The translations under genes were made by a program, and so were the position numbers. Shown in pieces: positions 1-12,102 of a stretch of 64,000 bases of DNA. The notes under the pieces were generated by a model that worked only from the letters and a program-made list of their open reading frames with translations, did not search any database and was not told the DNA's origin. How positions within the stretch are numbered: the first letter of the stretch is position 1; each line of letters begins with the position of its first letter. This stretch comes from Diabrotica undecimpunctata. Taxonomy: Eukaryota; Arthropoda; Insecta; Coleoptera; Chrysomelidae. Location: positions 2,604,001 through 2,668,000 of the forward strand of contig NC_092807.1 in the NCBI RefSeq assembly GCF_040954645.1, written 5' to 3'.

Positions 1-40
1 CAAAGTTTCATATTTGGCGGGGATAAATAATCTAACGAAC

Positions 41-1519
41 ATGTCGACCACAAGGAGTCAAAGCAAAACGCAAGAAAGGAAAGAGGATAAGATAGAAGAG
101 GAAACAATTATTGATGAAGGATCGGATAATGAAGGAAATGCTACAATAATGGAGGAAAGAAAAGAAACAGGGATGTTAGAAAAATTATTAGCTATGATGC
201 AAATACAGACACAACAAATACAAGAATCGTCACAAAAAATGGATAAAAATCAACTGGAAACAAAACACATAATGGATGAATCACAACAAAGAACGGAACA
301 AAAATTGGACAATTTGGAAGAAAACCAAAGAAAAATGGAACAAAAAATGGAAACGCGTATGGACAAATATGAAAACGAAATAAAAGTCTGTTTAGAAAGA
401 AGTAGGGAAGAAACAGAGAGGAAAATAGAATTGCAGAGAGAAGAAATCGAAACTAAAATGAAGGATATTCAGAGTATGCAAAAAAGGGAATTAGAACAGA
501 TAGAAATAAAATTTGAAAATGCGCTACAAGAAGACCGGAAAGAAACGGAAAGGAGATTTAAACAAATTGCAGAGATGGAGATAAGAGGAGTAGAAAGAAA
601 GGAAGTCATCGTACATAGCACAGAAGACGTAAAAGTACGATTTGGCGGGGATATAAGGAAAATACACCCAGTGCCTTTTATAAATAACCTAAAGGAAAAA
701 GTCAAATACATAGGACCGTTTGCAACAGCAAAGGAAACCATCAGAAACCATCTCACAGAAGAGGCAAATCTTTGGTTTGTCAGCAAGGAAGAAGAATTGG
801 ACAATTGGCAAGATTTTGAGAGAAGATTCTTAAATTATTTCTGGGGAAAAATCCAGCAACTACAAGTAAATAAAGAGTTACAAAATGGAAAATACCATGA
901 GAGGATGGGCGTATCAGAAAAGATGTACGCATTACAACTCTATAATAATGCAAAACATTTGCAATATAATTATTCATCAGAACAATTGGTAGAGTTGATA
1001 TCGCGACATTTTGAAGATACCTTGGAAGACCACATAAATCTCCAAAATTACAAGGACATTGACAGCTTATGTCAATTTTTACAAATGAGAGAATCACGTA
1101 GGCATGAAAAAAGAGAAAGAAGACCGCAAGAAAATTATAGACAAAGAGAAAACCAAGAATATAGAGATAGAGGTCAAAATTTTAGAAGAGATTATACAAG
1201 ACGAGAATTCATACCTAGACGGGGATATGAAAATAGACCGAACGGAAGAGAGAATTATGAACCCAGAACCCAGAGATGGAATGAAAACAGGGATCGGGAA
1301 AATCAGAGTAGAAATAACCGCCCATACCAAGGAAACAGATACAATAACCCACGGAATGAACAGGAATCTCGCGGTAATCGATACGGGAATGATAGACCAA
1401 AAGAGAACAGAAGAGAAATAAATAATATGCAAAGAGAAGAAAATGAATATGAGAGAGAAGATGACGGGAGAGAAAACACAGAAGAACAACAGGCGTGTTT
1501 TCAAGAAGGCGCTCACTAA
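41..1519 (+). CDS. gag: Gag-like polyprotein of the gypsy-type element
   Basis: Structural protein that should assemble the cytoplasmic particle packaging element RNA. The first ATG of the frame is at 41, giving 492 residues. Residues about 15-190 are highly charged, rich in Glu, Lys, Arg and Gln with heptad-like spacing, so a long coiled coil is likely. Residues about 215-345 contain the Trp/Phe/Tyr-rich pattern of a Retrotrans_gag capsid domain (LWFVSKEEELDNWQDFERRF). The last 130 residues are Arg/Asn/Gly-rich and probably bind RNA. No CCHC zinc knuckle is present, which is unusual but known in some gypsy lineages. The 3' end overlaps pol in a different frame. Confidence 0.75.
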   Translation: MSTTRSQSKTQERKEDKIEEETIIDEGSDNEGNATIMEERKETGMLEKLLAMMQIQTQQIQESSQKMDKNQLETKHIMDESQQRTEQKLDNLEENQRKMEQKMETRMDKYENEIKVCLERSREETERKIELQREEIETKMKDIQSMQKRELEQIEIKFENALQEDRKETERRFKQIAEMEIRGVERKEVIVHSTEDVKVRFGGDIRKIHPVPFINNLKEKVKYIGPFATAKETIRNHLTEEANLWFVSKEEELDNWQDFERRFLNYFWGKIQQLQVNKELQNGKYHERMGVSEKMYALQLYNNAKHLQYNYSSEQLVELISRHFEDTLEDHINLQNYKDIDSLCQFLQMRESRRHEKRERRPQENYRQRENQEYRDRGQNFRRDYTRREFIPRRGYENRPNGRENYEPRTQRWNENRDRENQSRNNRPYQGNRYNNPRNEQESRGNRYGNDRPKENRREINNMQREENEYEREDDGRENTEEQQACFQEGAH

Positions 1520-4500
1520 AAACGAAGAAACAAACAGGAATTTTTTGTCACCCCAAGGAATTTATTAAACTGGCAGGAAACAATGAAAAGAGAAATGGAG
1601 TTAATTTAAAATTTGTGGATGGATTTATAAATGAGAAACCAATTAAAATTATGATAGACACAGGCTCTGAAATAACACTGGTCAACAGAAAATTAATCGA
1701 AGAAGTAAATTTAACAAGTCTAATTTATAAAATACCTAGGGTGAATTTAGTGGGCGCAAATAAACGGACATTGGCAACAATAAATGAAGGTATACGAGTA
1801 ATGGTACGATTGAAAAAAAATATGTATGCACTTCAATGTGTAATAATGCCGAATATGTCACATGACATGATTGTAGGCGTTGACGAATTAACGGAAAAAC
1901 ATGTAGTGATCGACTTCAAAACCAATACGATGAAAATAACCAAGGAAAAAGAAGAAGAACAGGATAAGGAACAAGAGAAACAAATTACGGACGAATCAGA
2001 GAAAGAACAAACGGTGGAAATGAACCTGGCGACGAAGAAAGGAAAAGGAAGAAAGAGGGGAAAAGGTCTGAAAAAGATCAAAGAAAAAAAAACCTGGGAT
2101 TCCTCAAAAGATGAGACGAGCTCAGGAGAAGAAGATGGAAAAATTTTGACAAGAAATAAAAGCAAAACTTGGGATTCCTCAAAAGAAGAGACGAGCCCAA
2201 CAAAAAAAACAACAAAGGAAAATGAAGAGGACACAATGGAGACAGTGGTGTTTGAAGAAGACACGGAGTACACGGTGAATATGTGCGAAAAATTTGATGG
2301 GAGAGACAAAAAATTGATATGTGGAGAAGGCAAAGAAAATGAGTTGCGTATAATTTTAAGAGACTATGAAACGCTGATAAATGAGGAAAACCGAGTGGCC
2401 ACAAAATACGAGCACTCATTTGAGGTGAAAAACTTGAGAAATTTTCGATCGAAGACTTATCCAATTCCTTATAAGTATCGGCAAGAAGTAAAGCAAGAAA
2501 TCAAAAAAATGTTGGAAGATCAAATCATTGAGAGATGTGACTCACCCTATATTAACCCAATTGTGATAGTGAAGAAGAGCAGTGGAGAGTTAAGACTCTG
2601 TTTAGATGCCCGAAATATCAACCAACACACAGTATCACAATATGAATCACCGTTAAATATCGAGGCCATTTTTGGAAGGATCACGGGATCACATATTTTC
2701 TCAAAAATTGATCTAAAGCATAGTTTTTGGTTAATACCTTTGGCTGAAAAGTGTAGAAACTACACTGCCTTTTCAATTGATGGTATAGTATACCGATTTA
2801 AGGTAGTTCCGTTTGGATTACAAAGCGCCTGTGCAGCACTTGTACGAGCTTTGCATACCATTTTGAATCACCATGAAGAGTTCATCGTCCATTACATCGA
2901 CGATTTATTAATTTTTTCACAAGATATGCAGAGTCATGTGGAACATATCAAAATAATTTTGAAAGAATTGGACACAGCGGGATTAAAACTAAACATTGAA
3001 AAATGTCAATTTTTTCAAAAGGAAGTGATTTATTTGGGTTTCAAACTTGACACCGAAACTGTAAGTCTAGCCGAGGACAGAGTAAAGCTCATCGACGAAT
3101 ACCCAAGACCAACAAATCTAAAAACATTGCGAGGGTTTCTCGGTACGATAAATTATTTCAAGAAATTAATTCCCGATTTAAGCCAAAAAGAAATTCCTTT
3201 AATAAAATTGTTAAAGAAAGGGACAAAATGGAATTGGAAAGAAGAACAGGAGGAAGCTTTCAAAATATTGAAACAAGAATTTGCTAAAGGAACAAAAATA
3301 TATCACCCTATTTACAATTTGCCGTTTATACTCCGTACGGATGCGTCGATACAGAAATTTGCAGGAGTGTTGTCGCAAATACAAAACGGCCAAGAGGTTC
3401 CGATATGTTTTATATCTCGAGTGACTAAAACACATGAGAGAAAATACAGTGTCACCGAGTTGGAATTCGCCAGTGTACTATTTTGCGTAAACAAATTAAG
3501 GTTTTACTTATTGGGAGCTAAATTCACCATCGAAACGGATCATGCAGCATTGATACACATCATGAAGAATCGATTGGTAAATAACAGAATACACAGAGGC
3601 ATTCTGCTCTTACAAGAGTATGATTTCCAATTTCGATACATCAAAGGGAAAGACAACATAATAGCTGACGCTTTAACACGGGACGAAGATACAGGAAAAA
3701 AGGAGACAATTACATTACATGTGGGATTGAATATACTGACACAAGACGAAGGGATATTTTCGTTAAATGAGATAAGGACCGACCAGGAAGGCCTAGAAGA
3801 AAGAGAAAAGAGAAGAGCAGAGCTAGAAAACGAGATATTTTTTAAGAGAATAGACGGAAAGGAATTATATTTAGTGACACCGACATTGGCAGAAAGAATC
3901 ATCAAGAAACTACACGAGGAAAATGGACATATTGGCAGTAGAAAGGTATGGCTTGTATTTAGGGAAAACTACATCAGTCGACAAGATTACCGCATTGCAA
4001 AAGAGATCACACAGAAATGCGAAGTATGCCAGAAATACAAGAGCAGGAATTTTAAAAACGAAAATATTGCAAAGAGCATTGTATCCCGGAACAACCTGGA
4101 CATTATAGCCATCGACATGTTAAGCGATCTAATTGTGACCACGCAAAGGAACAAGCATATTCTGGTGATGGTGGATGTGTTCTCAAAATACGTAAAATTA
4201 TATAGTTGCCGCACCACAAAAGGGGAAGAAATATTGAGAAAAATAGACAATTTCATCGCTACGGTAGGAACCCCAAGAAAAATTTTACTAGACAATGCAA
4301 CGTACTTCCGAAATGATCGTTTCAAGGGACAGCTTAGAGAACGGGGAATCGAGACGAACTTTGTAAGCATCAGGCATCCCCAAAGTAATCCTTCTGAGCG
4401 ATTTATACAAGAGGTAACGAAATTTCTTCGCATTGCAACGGATGGTCAACATCGGCGATGGGACAGAAAATTGGGAGAAATAGAGATGTACCTAAATTCC

Positions 4501-4896
4501 ATGCCAAGTACAGTAACGAAAGAAACACCAGAATACATCATGAAAGGCGTCATGCCAATAAGACCGTGGGAAGATCCAGAACAAAGAGAGTATCGACAGG
4601 TTATAGAAACCGTTCAGAGAAGATTAAGAAGAAGCAATGAGAAATACATCCAGAGACAGGGTCATAATAGGAAACGAAGACCAGTAACTTTCCAAAAGGG
4701 TGACAAAGTAATGGTAAGAGCATTAAGAGTGTCAAATCTTCAGACCGGTATTTGCGCAAAATTGATGCCTGTTTTCGAAGGGCCATACATAGTAAACAAC
4801 GAAGGTGGAGTAAACAGCTATGAGTTGAAACATATGGATTCTGAAAAGATCAGAGGTATTTATAATATCCATGATGTATATAAATATCACGAATGA
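1465..4896 (+). CDS. pol: Pol polyprotein: protease, reverse transcriptase, RNase H, integrase
   Basis: The open frame runs from 1465 (just after a stop) to 4896, in the -1 frame relative to gag and overlapping it by 55 nt; it has no early ATG, so translation probably relies on -1 frameshifting. Counting residues from 1495: aspartic protease DTGSE at 55-59; reverse transcriptase with YIDD at 467-470; RNase H beginning with TDAS near 615; integrase HHCC zinc site at H807, H812, C842, C845; integrase core D874, D933, E968, with 34 residues between the last two. A Lys/Glu-rich linker with a repeated TWDSSK motif lies between protease and reverse transcriptase. No stop or frameshift is seen, so the enzyme set looks intact. 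Confidence 0.88.
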   Translation, partial: RERKHRRTTGVFSRRRSLKTKKQTGIFCHPKEFIKLAGNNEKRNGVNLKFVDGFINEKPIKIMIDTGSEITLVNRKLIEEVNLTSLIYKIPRVNLVGANKRTLATINEGIRVMVRLKKNMYALQCVIMPNMSHDMIVGVDELTEKHVVIDFKTNTMKITKEKEEEQDKEQEKQITDESEKEQTVEMNLATKKGKGRKRGKGLKKIKEKKTWDSSKDETSSGEEDGKILTRNKSKTWDSSKEETSPTKKTTKENEEDTMETVVFEEDTEYTVNMCEKFDGRDKKLICGEGKENELRIILRDYETLINEENRVATKYEHSFEVKNLRNFRSKTYPIPYKYRQEVKQEIKKMLEDQIIERCDSPYINPIVIVKKSSGELRLCLDARNINQHTVSQYESPLNIEAIFGRITGSHIFSKIDLKHSFWLIPLAEKCRNYTAFSIDGIVYRFKVVPFGLQSACAALVRALHTILNHHEEFIVHYIDDLLIFSQDMQSHVEHIKIILKELDTAGLKLNIEKCQFFQKEVIYLGFKLDTETVSLAEDRVKLIDEYPRPTNLKTLRGFLGTINYFKKLIPDLSQKEIPLIKLLKKGTKWNWKEEQEEAFKILKQEFAKGTKIYHPIYNLPFILRTDASIQKFAGVLSQIQNGQEVPICFISRVTKTHERKYSVTELEFASVLFCVNKLRFYLLGAKFTIETDHAALIHIMKNRLVNNRIHRGILLLQEYDFQFRYIKGKDNIIADALTRDEDTGKKETITLHVGLNILTQDEGIFSLNEIRTDQEGLEEREKRRAELENEIFFKRIDGKELYLVTPTLAERIIKKLHEENGHIGSRKVWLVFRENYISRQDYRIAKEITQKCEVCQKYKSRNFKNENIAKSIVSRNNLDIIAIDMLSDLIVTTQRNKHILVMVDVFSKYVKLYSCRTTKGEEILRKIDNFIATVGTPRKILLDNATYFRNDRFKGQLRERGIETNFVSIRHPQSNPSERFIQEVTKFLRIATDGQHRRWDRKLGEIEMYLNSMPSTVTKETPEYIMKGVMPIRPWEDPEQREYRQVIETVQRRLRRSNEKYIQRQGHNRKRRPVTFQKGDKVMVRALRVSNLQTGICAKLMPVFEGPYIVNNEGGVNSYELKHMDSEKIRGIYNIHDVYKYHE

Positions 4897-5028
4897 AGAT
4901 TTAAATTTGTATAAAGTAGATAGTAGGATAGGATAATACGTAGCATAAGTACAGCTAGCATACAGGAAGTGCGTGTATTTTGCCTCGAGAAAATTTAGTT
5001 GCATAAATTGATAAATTTTATCGATTAC

Positions 5029-5040
5029 AAAGGCGGGGAT
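5029..5040 (+). other. Probable polypurine tract for plus-strand priming
   Basis: Purine-rich aaaggcggggat lies 132 nt after the pol stop and immediately before the proposed 3' LTR, which begins tgttgtac. Position and composition fit a plus-strand primer; the assignment depends on the LTR boundary. Confidence 0.5.
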
Positions 5041-5041
5041 T

Positions 5042-5949
5042 TGTTGTACTTTTGAATGTCCATAAGCAATAAAAAACCGATATACAAATTTTATTACTTA
5101 AATAAAAATTAAAATTACTGATATTTCATAAAGACACGGGCATATAAATTTTCAAACATCCTGTATAAGACGAAATATGTATTTTAAGTTGTTCGAAGAA
5201 TTATTCATTAGGCCTCAGAGACAAGACTTTCAAATATTATCGATAAGAAATCTAAATAAGTCGGTTATTGTGGTGTGGTTTTACCCGGAATAAAAGTGTA
5301 AATAGAAAGTGTTGAACAATAGACCGGGATTTGCGGTGGTTTTCTCCCCGAAAGATTATATCGGTAAAAGTTTATTAACAAAAGACATTGAATTGAGAAA
5401 CAGGTATCGTTTGTAGCTATTAGTAAGAAATATTTGTAAAGCAGATAGATTTAGTTAGAATAATTAAAGAAGTTTGTTTTCTGGAATTACCCGAATGACG
5501 TTTTATAGAGAGAGTTGGGTGGTAACGATATACTCACAAGAGGTGGATGATTTTTATTGGTCAAATTTTGAATGCAAGGAGGTTTGGTTTTGGCTATGAG
5601 ATAGGAGAGAGAAAAAAAGGTTAGTTAGTCAGTTTTCGTCGTCCAAGAAGGAAGGAGCTTTGTGATTTGTGTTTGTTGGAAGTCCCGAAGACGTAATTTA
5701 CCGGGTGTGTTTATTTGCGGTGTAAAAGCTGACCAGTGTGAGGAACGGGGTACAGAGAGATAGAAAACCAAAGGGCCTAAGAATATTAATAGCAGACGAA
5801 GCCGGAAACATTTGGAGATACAAGGACAGATAGGAGAAAGGTGTACGTCATCTGGACCACAATAGGAGCAGAAGCAGAGAAAGGATTTTTTTGTTGTGGC
5901 GTGGCCATAGAATTGCAACGGCAGAGAAGGAAAGGTCAGTCAAATTTCA
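5042..5949 (+). repeat. Probable 3' LTR (about 908 bp)
   Basis: The stretch starts tgttgtac right after the purine tract and ends caaatttca, similar to the first ten bases of the window. It is non-coding and contains a TCAGT initiator-like motif at about 5629-5633. Because the 5' LTR is outside the window the two ends cannot be compared directly, so the boundaries are a proposal. Confidence 0.45.
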
Positions 5950-8556
<2,607 letters not shown>

Positions 8557-8640
8557 CTATATATTAATTTTGAAGTAAATTTTAAAGACAATAATGAAAC
8601 TCACATGGCCTGGAAAAAATATATTTGAACCACACATTTG

Positions 8641-8670
8641 AACAGTACTAACAATATTGTTAGTACTGTT
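8641..8670. repeat. Perfect 30-bp palindrome
   Basis: Two 15-base arms (aacagtactaacaat and its complement) meet without a spacer. It sits 50 bp upstream of a hammerhead-like motif. Confidence 0.9.
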
Positions 8671-8719
8671 TTGAACATATTATGTACAAGAACATTTTTA
8701 AATATTTTAAACTCTAAAT

Positions 8720-8773
8720 CTTTGTCTCCTGATGAAGCTGACAAAAAATCAGCGAAATATAGAGAAATAAAAG
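8720..8773 (+). ncRNA. Hammerhead-ribozyme-like motif, type I with minimal stem III
   Basis: Core CTGATGA at 8729-8735 is followed by a stem II hairpin (GCTGA, loop CAAAAAA, TCAGC) and GAAA at 8754-8757. Then comes a minimal stem III (A, TA, T) and H17=A, placing cleavage between 8761 and 8762. Stem I is TCTC with GAGA, an internal loop, then CTTT with AAAG. All catalytic core bases are consensus. Such short-stem-III hammerheads are known from Penelope-like elements and animal retrozymes. Activity may need a dimer. Confidence 0.65.
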
Positions 8774-8836
8774 AAAAAAGAGTTTTTTTTTTCAAATAAC
8801 AGACCGCATACCCGATACACCACTACAATACATTCT

Positions 8837-8840
<4 letters not shown>

Positions 8841-8915
<75 letters not shown>
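8841..8915. repeat. (TA)n microsatellite
   Basis: About 75 bp of pure TA. From 8916 to 9244 I see only AT-rich sequence without a feature. Confidence 0.95.
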
Positions 8916-8917
<2 letters not shown>

Positions 8918-9244
8918 AGATGATATTAAATATAGGAGAAACAAAGATAGTGTTTAAAGAAATAATTCAGTTATATACTAGAGAATATTATAGAAAGTAT
9001 TTATATGAGGGCATTCTTAAGGAATTAACATAATAATAAGTTTAAAAAGTGTTTAAGTTGCAATGTATTTGGTTATCTTAATAATTATGATATTGTAAAT
9101 ATATTTTGGTGCACCATCTTTGTAGGCAACCAAGTATACACTTAAGTGAATCTGGTGGTAGGAACTTTTATATAGAATTATGGATTTAAAAATAGTGTTA
9201 TTTATTAATTTAAGATGTAATTTATATATAAATTTGTATTCTGA

Positions 9245-9410
9245 TCTGAAAAGCCTCCTTCTTCTTCTCATTGCGCCGTCTCCTTTCGAAGGTTGGCGAT
9301 CCAAATGGCAATTGTAGTTTTGGAAACTGCTGCGCGAAAGATCTCTGCGGATGAGCCGTCGAACCATCTCCTCAGGTCTTTCAGCCACGAGTTCTAAGCC
9401 TAAATTTCCA
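9245..9410 (-). pseudogene. 3'-terminal fragment of a LINE ORF2 with GAA-rich tail
   Basis: The reverse strand encodes the end of a LINE reverse transcriptase protein: SWLKDLRRWF, then FRAAVSK, then IANLRK. It is followed by a GAAGAAGAAGGAGG tail at about 9255-9270. The same ending and tail type occur in the copies at 34500-36240, 41437-42760 and 62468-64000, so it is a severely 5'-truncated member of that family. It is not functional. Confidence 0.7.
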
Positions 9411-9526
9411 TAAAATTCTCGATAGAATTTTAGTTAGAATAGTAATTTTCTAGATAGCATAAAAAGAATTATCTAGAAATATAGAAACAAGACGTCAATA
9501 GAAAGAATTTAACCTTTATTCGCAGT

Positions 9527-9636
9527 AGAATCTTCGCGAACATTCTAGAAACATTCGAACATATATTTTTTCAAGAACATTCGTGAACAGAAAAAATGAT
9601 ATAAATATGATGTGATTTGGATTCAAAAGGGTCAGT
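9527..9636 (+). promoter_or_regulatory. Heat-shock-type promoter: two HSE arrays, TATA box, initiator
   Basis: Positions 9527-9551 are five contiguous alternating pentamers of the nGAAn/nTTCn type, each perfect: aGAAt, cTTCg, cGAAc, aTTCt, aGAAa. A second array of three perfect pentamers is at 9574-9588. TATAAATA follows at 9600-9607 and an insect initiator TCAGT at 9632-9636, about 34 bp from the TATA start. HSF binds three or more such units, so this is a near-ideal heat-inducible promoter. No coding frame of note follows for over 1 kb. It could drive an LTR element, a noncoding RNA or a lost gene. Confidence 0.75.
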
Positions 9637-10150
9637 TGGTCAGTCAGTTAGTGAGATGTTCAATATAGTAAGATAGTAAGTTCAGTAAGTCAGAATAGTT
9701 CAGTCAAGATACACAGTTATCAGTGATTTAGTATATTAGATGAAGAGTAAGAAACAGAATAAAGAGAATATTATTGAAGATTAAAAATTATGTTATGTAT
9801 ATTGTGATTGGAGAATGGTGAAAGTATTAATTGAAAATTAAAATTATATAATAGATATGGTGATTGGAGATTGGAAGAAAAAAAAAAAAGATTTAGAAAG
9901 AAGAATAAATAGAAAAGAAGAAAGAACAATATTTTACTGATTTATAAATACTATTAAGAAGAAAAATATTCTAAAATGGTGGAAGCTGATAATTAAAACA
10001 TTGTGGTGTATTTGGCAAGGCAAGTTTACAAAAGAAAGATAACCGAATCTGACAACGAAGACATTGAGTGGTGATTAAAATCTTTATAGTGGAAAACAGT
10101 TTTATTTAGGCATATAGTAACAGAAAGGTACCAAATTTTGTAAATATAAG
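9637..10150 (+). other. Putative untranslated transcript region behind the heat-shock promoter
   Basis: There is no open frame. The start is rich in TCAGT/AGTAAG repeats (9632-9720), an AATAAA is at about 9759-9764, and a block ending gtgattggaga is imperfectly repeated at about 9805 and 9863. A tatttggcaaggcaag string near 10008 resembles the leader of the LTR element at position 11, so this may be an LTR plus leader. Confidence 0.4.
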
Positions 10151-10276
10151 TTAATTAATGTCATCAGAATTTTAATTTAAAGATAGTTTGTTTTAAATTT
10201 ATATTGTCTATATAATTTAATTAGTGTCATAAGAATTTCAATTTAAAGATAGTTTATTTTAAATTTACATTGGCTA
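10151..10276. repeat. Two-copy tandem repeat, period about 66 bp
   Basis: Two copies of a unit starting ttaattaatgtcat and ending ttgtcta or ttggcta; they differ at only a few bases. Confidence 0.8.
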
Positions 10277-10366
10277 GGTTAGATATATATGTGTGTTTCA
10301 TAATAGTTATAATAAAGATAATTTCAAAAAGTACTTAGAAACTAATTCTTTGAGAACCACGATAAA

Positions 10367-10371
<5 letters not shown>

Positions 10372-10415
<44 letters not shown>
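10372..10415. repeat. (TA)n microsatellite ending in a Tc1 target site
   Basis: Pure TA whose last TA (10414-10415) is the left target-site duplication of the Tc1 element. Confidence 0.9.
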
Positions 10416-10418
<3 letters not shown>

Positions 10419-11964
10419 TCAGGTGCAAAAAAATCGATCCATTCCTTATTTCTTATTTATTTGAAGTTGTATAATTTTAGAGACATTAAATTACGTATGT
10501 AAATTTAGGTGTACCCTCGTATACGAGAAATAAAATAATATTTTTAATATTGCTTTTTATATTTCTTAAAACAAACTGGTATTTCAGGTTTTTGTCTAAA
10601 AGGGTCTGAAGCAAGTAGATATTTATTGAATGTTGTTTTTAATTCAACAACCATACTAGTGTACTTAGTGATTTTATTTTCAAAACGTGTTATATTTTTA
10701 TTTAATTATCCTTCCTAAATGTCTCTAACTCCGACAGATGCTGCAAGGGCGGTGACATTAGTTCAAGATGGTCGTAGCCAATATTATGCAGCTGAAATGT
10801 TGGGTGTTAGTCGATCTTCGGTTCAAAGAGCAGTTCGGCGTTTTAGCGACACCGGTAACTTCACAAGAAGACCAGGATCAGGTCGTAGAACGGTAACATC
10901 CGAAAGAGATGATCGATTTCTGGTCTCATCATGTTTGAGAAATCAGTATCTTACTTCAGTTGAACTGGCAAATCGTCTGAGCGAAGTGAGAAATGTGGAT
11001 GTAAGCAGATGGACAGTTCGTCGACGACTTGTAAAAGGTAATTTATTATCCAGAAGGCCAGCCCTATCTCCAATACTATCCATAGAACATCGCAGAGCTC
11101 GCCTTGCTTTTGCAAGAGAACAGGAAAACTGGAGTGATGCATACTGGGGCAATGTATTGTTCTCAGATGAGTCCAGATTTTGTCTAAGGTCACCAGACGG
11201 CCGAGAAAGCGTTTGGAGAAGACACGGAGAGCCATATTTTCAATGTAATATTGCGGAAAGAATAAGTTATCGGGGGGGCTCCGTTATGGTTTGGGCTGGT
11301 ATCAGTTCAGAAGCCCATACTGATTTAGTTATTGTAGATAGAGGTTCTATGACTGCCGCAAAATACATAACAAGTATTTTAGATCAGCTTGTGGTACCTT
11401 TTGCTCCTTTCATTGGACCTAATTTTATTTTTATGGACGACAACGCGCGTCCTCACCGTGCTAGAATCGTCAACCAATATATAGAGGTGGTGGAAATTGT
11501 CCGTATGAACTGGCCAGCTTGCAGTCCCGATCTCAATCCCATAGAACATCTATGGGATATGATGGGAAGACGTCTTCGACCACGAGTACCCCGTCCAAAC
11601 AACTTGGCTGAACTTACAGCGGATCTTCAAGAAATATGGGACCAATTGGATCAATTTGATATCCAAAGGTTAATTACCTCAATGCCTAGACGTGTACAGG
11701 TTTTTATAAGGGCTTATAAGGGTAAACACTAGATAGTGATTTATTATCAATGTTTTTCTTAATTTCAGAAAGTTTTGAATATTCTTGTATTTTTTATTTT
11801 TGGCGTATGTCTCTATAAATAAATGATTTTTTTGGATAATCTGTAAAAATTATTTTAATCTAACATATACTTTTACATATATACCTGATTTAAAACTAAT
11901 ATCTTCAAACGTTTTCTTTTTTCAGCAAATAATACCCATGGATCGATTTTTTTGCACCTGAGTG
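10416..11964 (+). mobile_element. Tc1-type transposon, structurally complete
   Basis: 27-bp perfect terminal inverted repeats (cactcaggtgcaaaaaaa...) lie at 10416-10442 and 11938-11964. TA duplications flank the element at 10414-10415 and 11965-11966. The 1549-bp unit holds a single intact transposase gene. Perfect ends plus an intact gene indicate a recent insertion that may be autonomous. Confidence 0.95.
10719..11732 (+). CDS. Tc1-family DD34E transposase, intact
   Basis: 337 codons from the ATG at 10719, the usual length for Tc1 transposases. Residues 1-50 form the first helix-turn-helix (AAEMLGVSRSSVQRAVRRF). A basic RRPGSGRR stretch at 50-57 is the GRPR-like linker. Residues 75-115 form the second DNA-binding half. 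The catalytic core has D150 (FSDES), D241 (MDDNARPH) and E276 (SPDLNPIEHLW); exactly 34 residues separate the last two, the Tc1 signature. The enzyme would bind the inverted repeats, cut and paste the element in the nucleus and insert at TA. No stop, frameshift or missing catalytic residue is seen. Confidence 0.95.
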   Translation: MSLTPTDAARAVTLVQDGRSQYYAAEMLGVSRSSVQRAVRRFSDTGNFTRRPGSGRRTVTSERDDRFLVSSCLRNQYLTSVELANRLSEVRNVDVSRWTVRRRLVKGNLLSRRPALSPILSIEHRRARLAFAREQENWSDAYWGNVLFSDESRFCLRSPDGRESVWRRHGEPYFQCNIAERISYRGGSVMVWAGISSEAHTDLVIVDRGSMTAAKYITSILDQLVVPFAPFIGPNFIFMDDNARPHRARIVNQYIEVVEIVRMNWPACSPDLNPIEHLWDMMGRRLRPRVPRPNNLAELTADLQEIWDQLDQFDIQRLITSMPRRVQVFIRAYKGKH

Positions 11965-12021
11965 TATTATTAAAAAACGCTCATGGCTCATAAAAATATT
12001 CACAAACAAAACATCATAACA

Positions 12022-12024
<3 letters not shown>

Positions 12025-12097
<73 letters not shown>
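12025..12097. repeat. (TA)n microsatellite
   Basis: About 73 bp of pure TA, 60 bp beyond the Tc1 right end. Confidence 0.95.

Positions 12098-12102
<5 letters not shown>

Larger units (their letters stand above)
1..5949 (+). mobile_element. Ty3/gypsy-type LTR retrotransposon, 5' LTR cut off by window edge
   Basis: The order is leader, gag, pol (protease, reverse transcriptase, RNase H, integrase), purine-rich tract, probable 3' LTR. This order, with integrase after RNase H, is the Ty3/gypsy layout. No env-like frame lies between the pol stop (4896) and the purine tract (5029). The window starts in or just at the end of the 5' LTR: bases 1-10 (caaagtttca) resemble the proposed 3' LTR end near 5949 (caaatttca), and are followed by tatttggcgggga, a possible primer binding site. 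Both coding frames are uninterrupted, so this copy is young or still functional. Boundaries are inferred. Confidence 0.8.

Noticed and set aside
10160..10170. gtcatcagaa, a reverse hammerhead core string
   Set aside because: No TTTC at the needed distance, no stem II.
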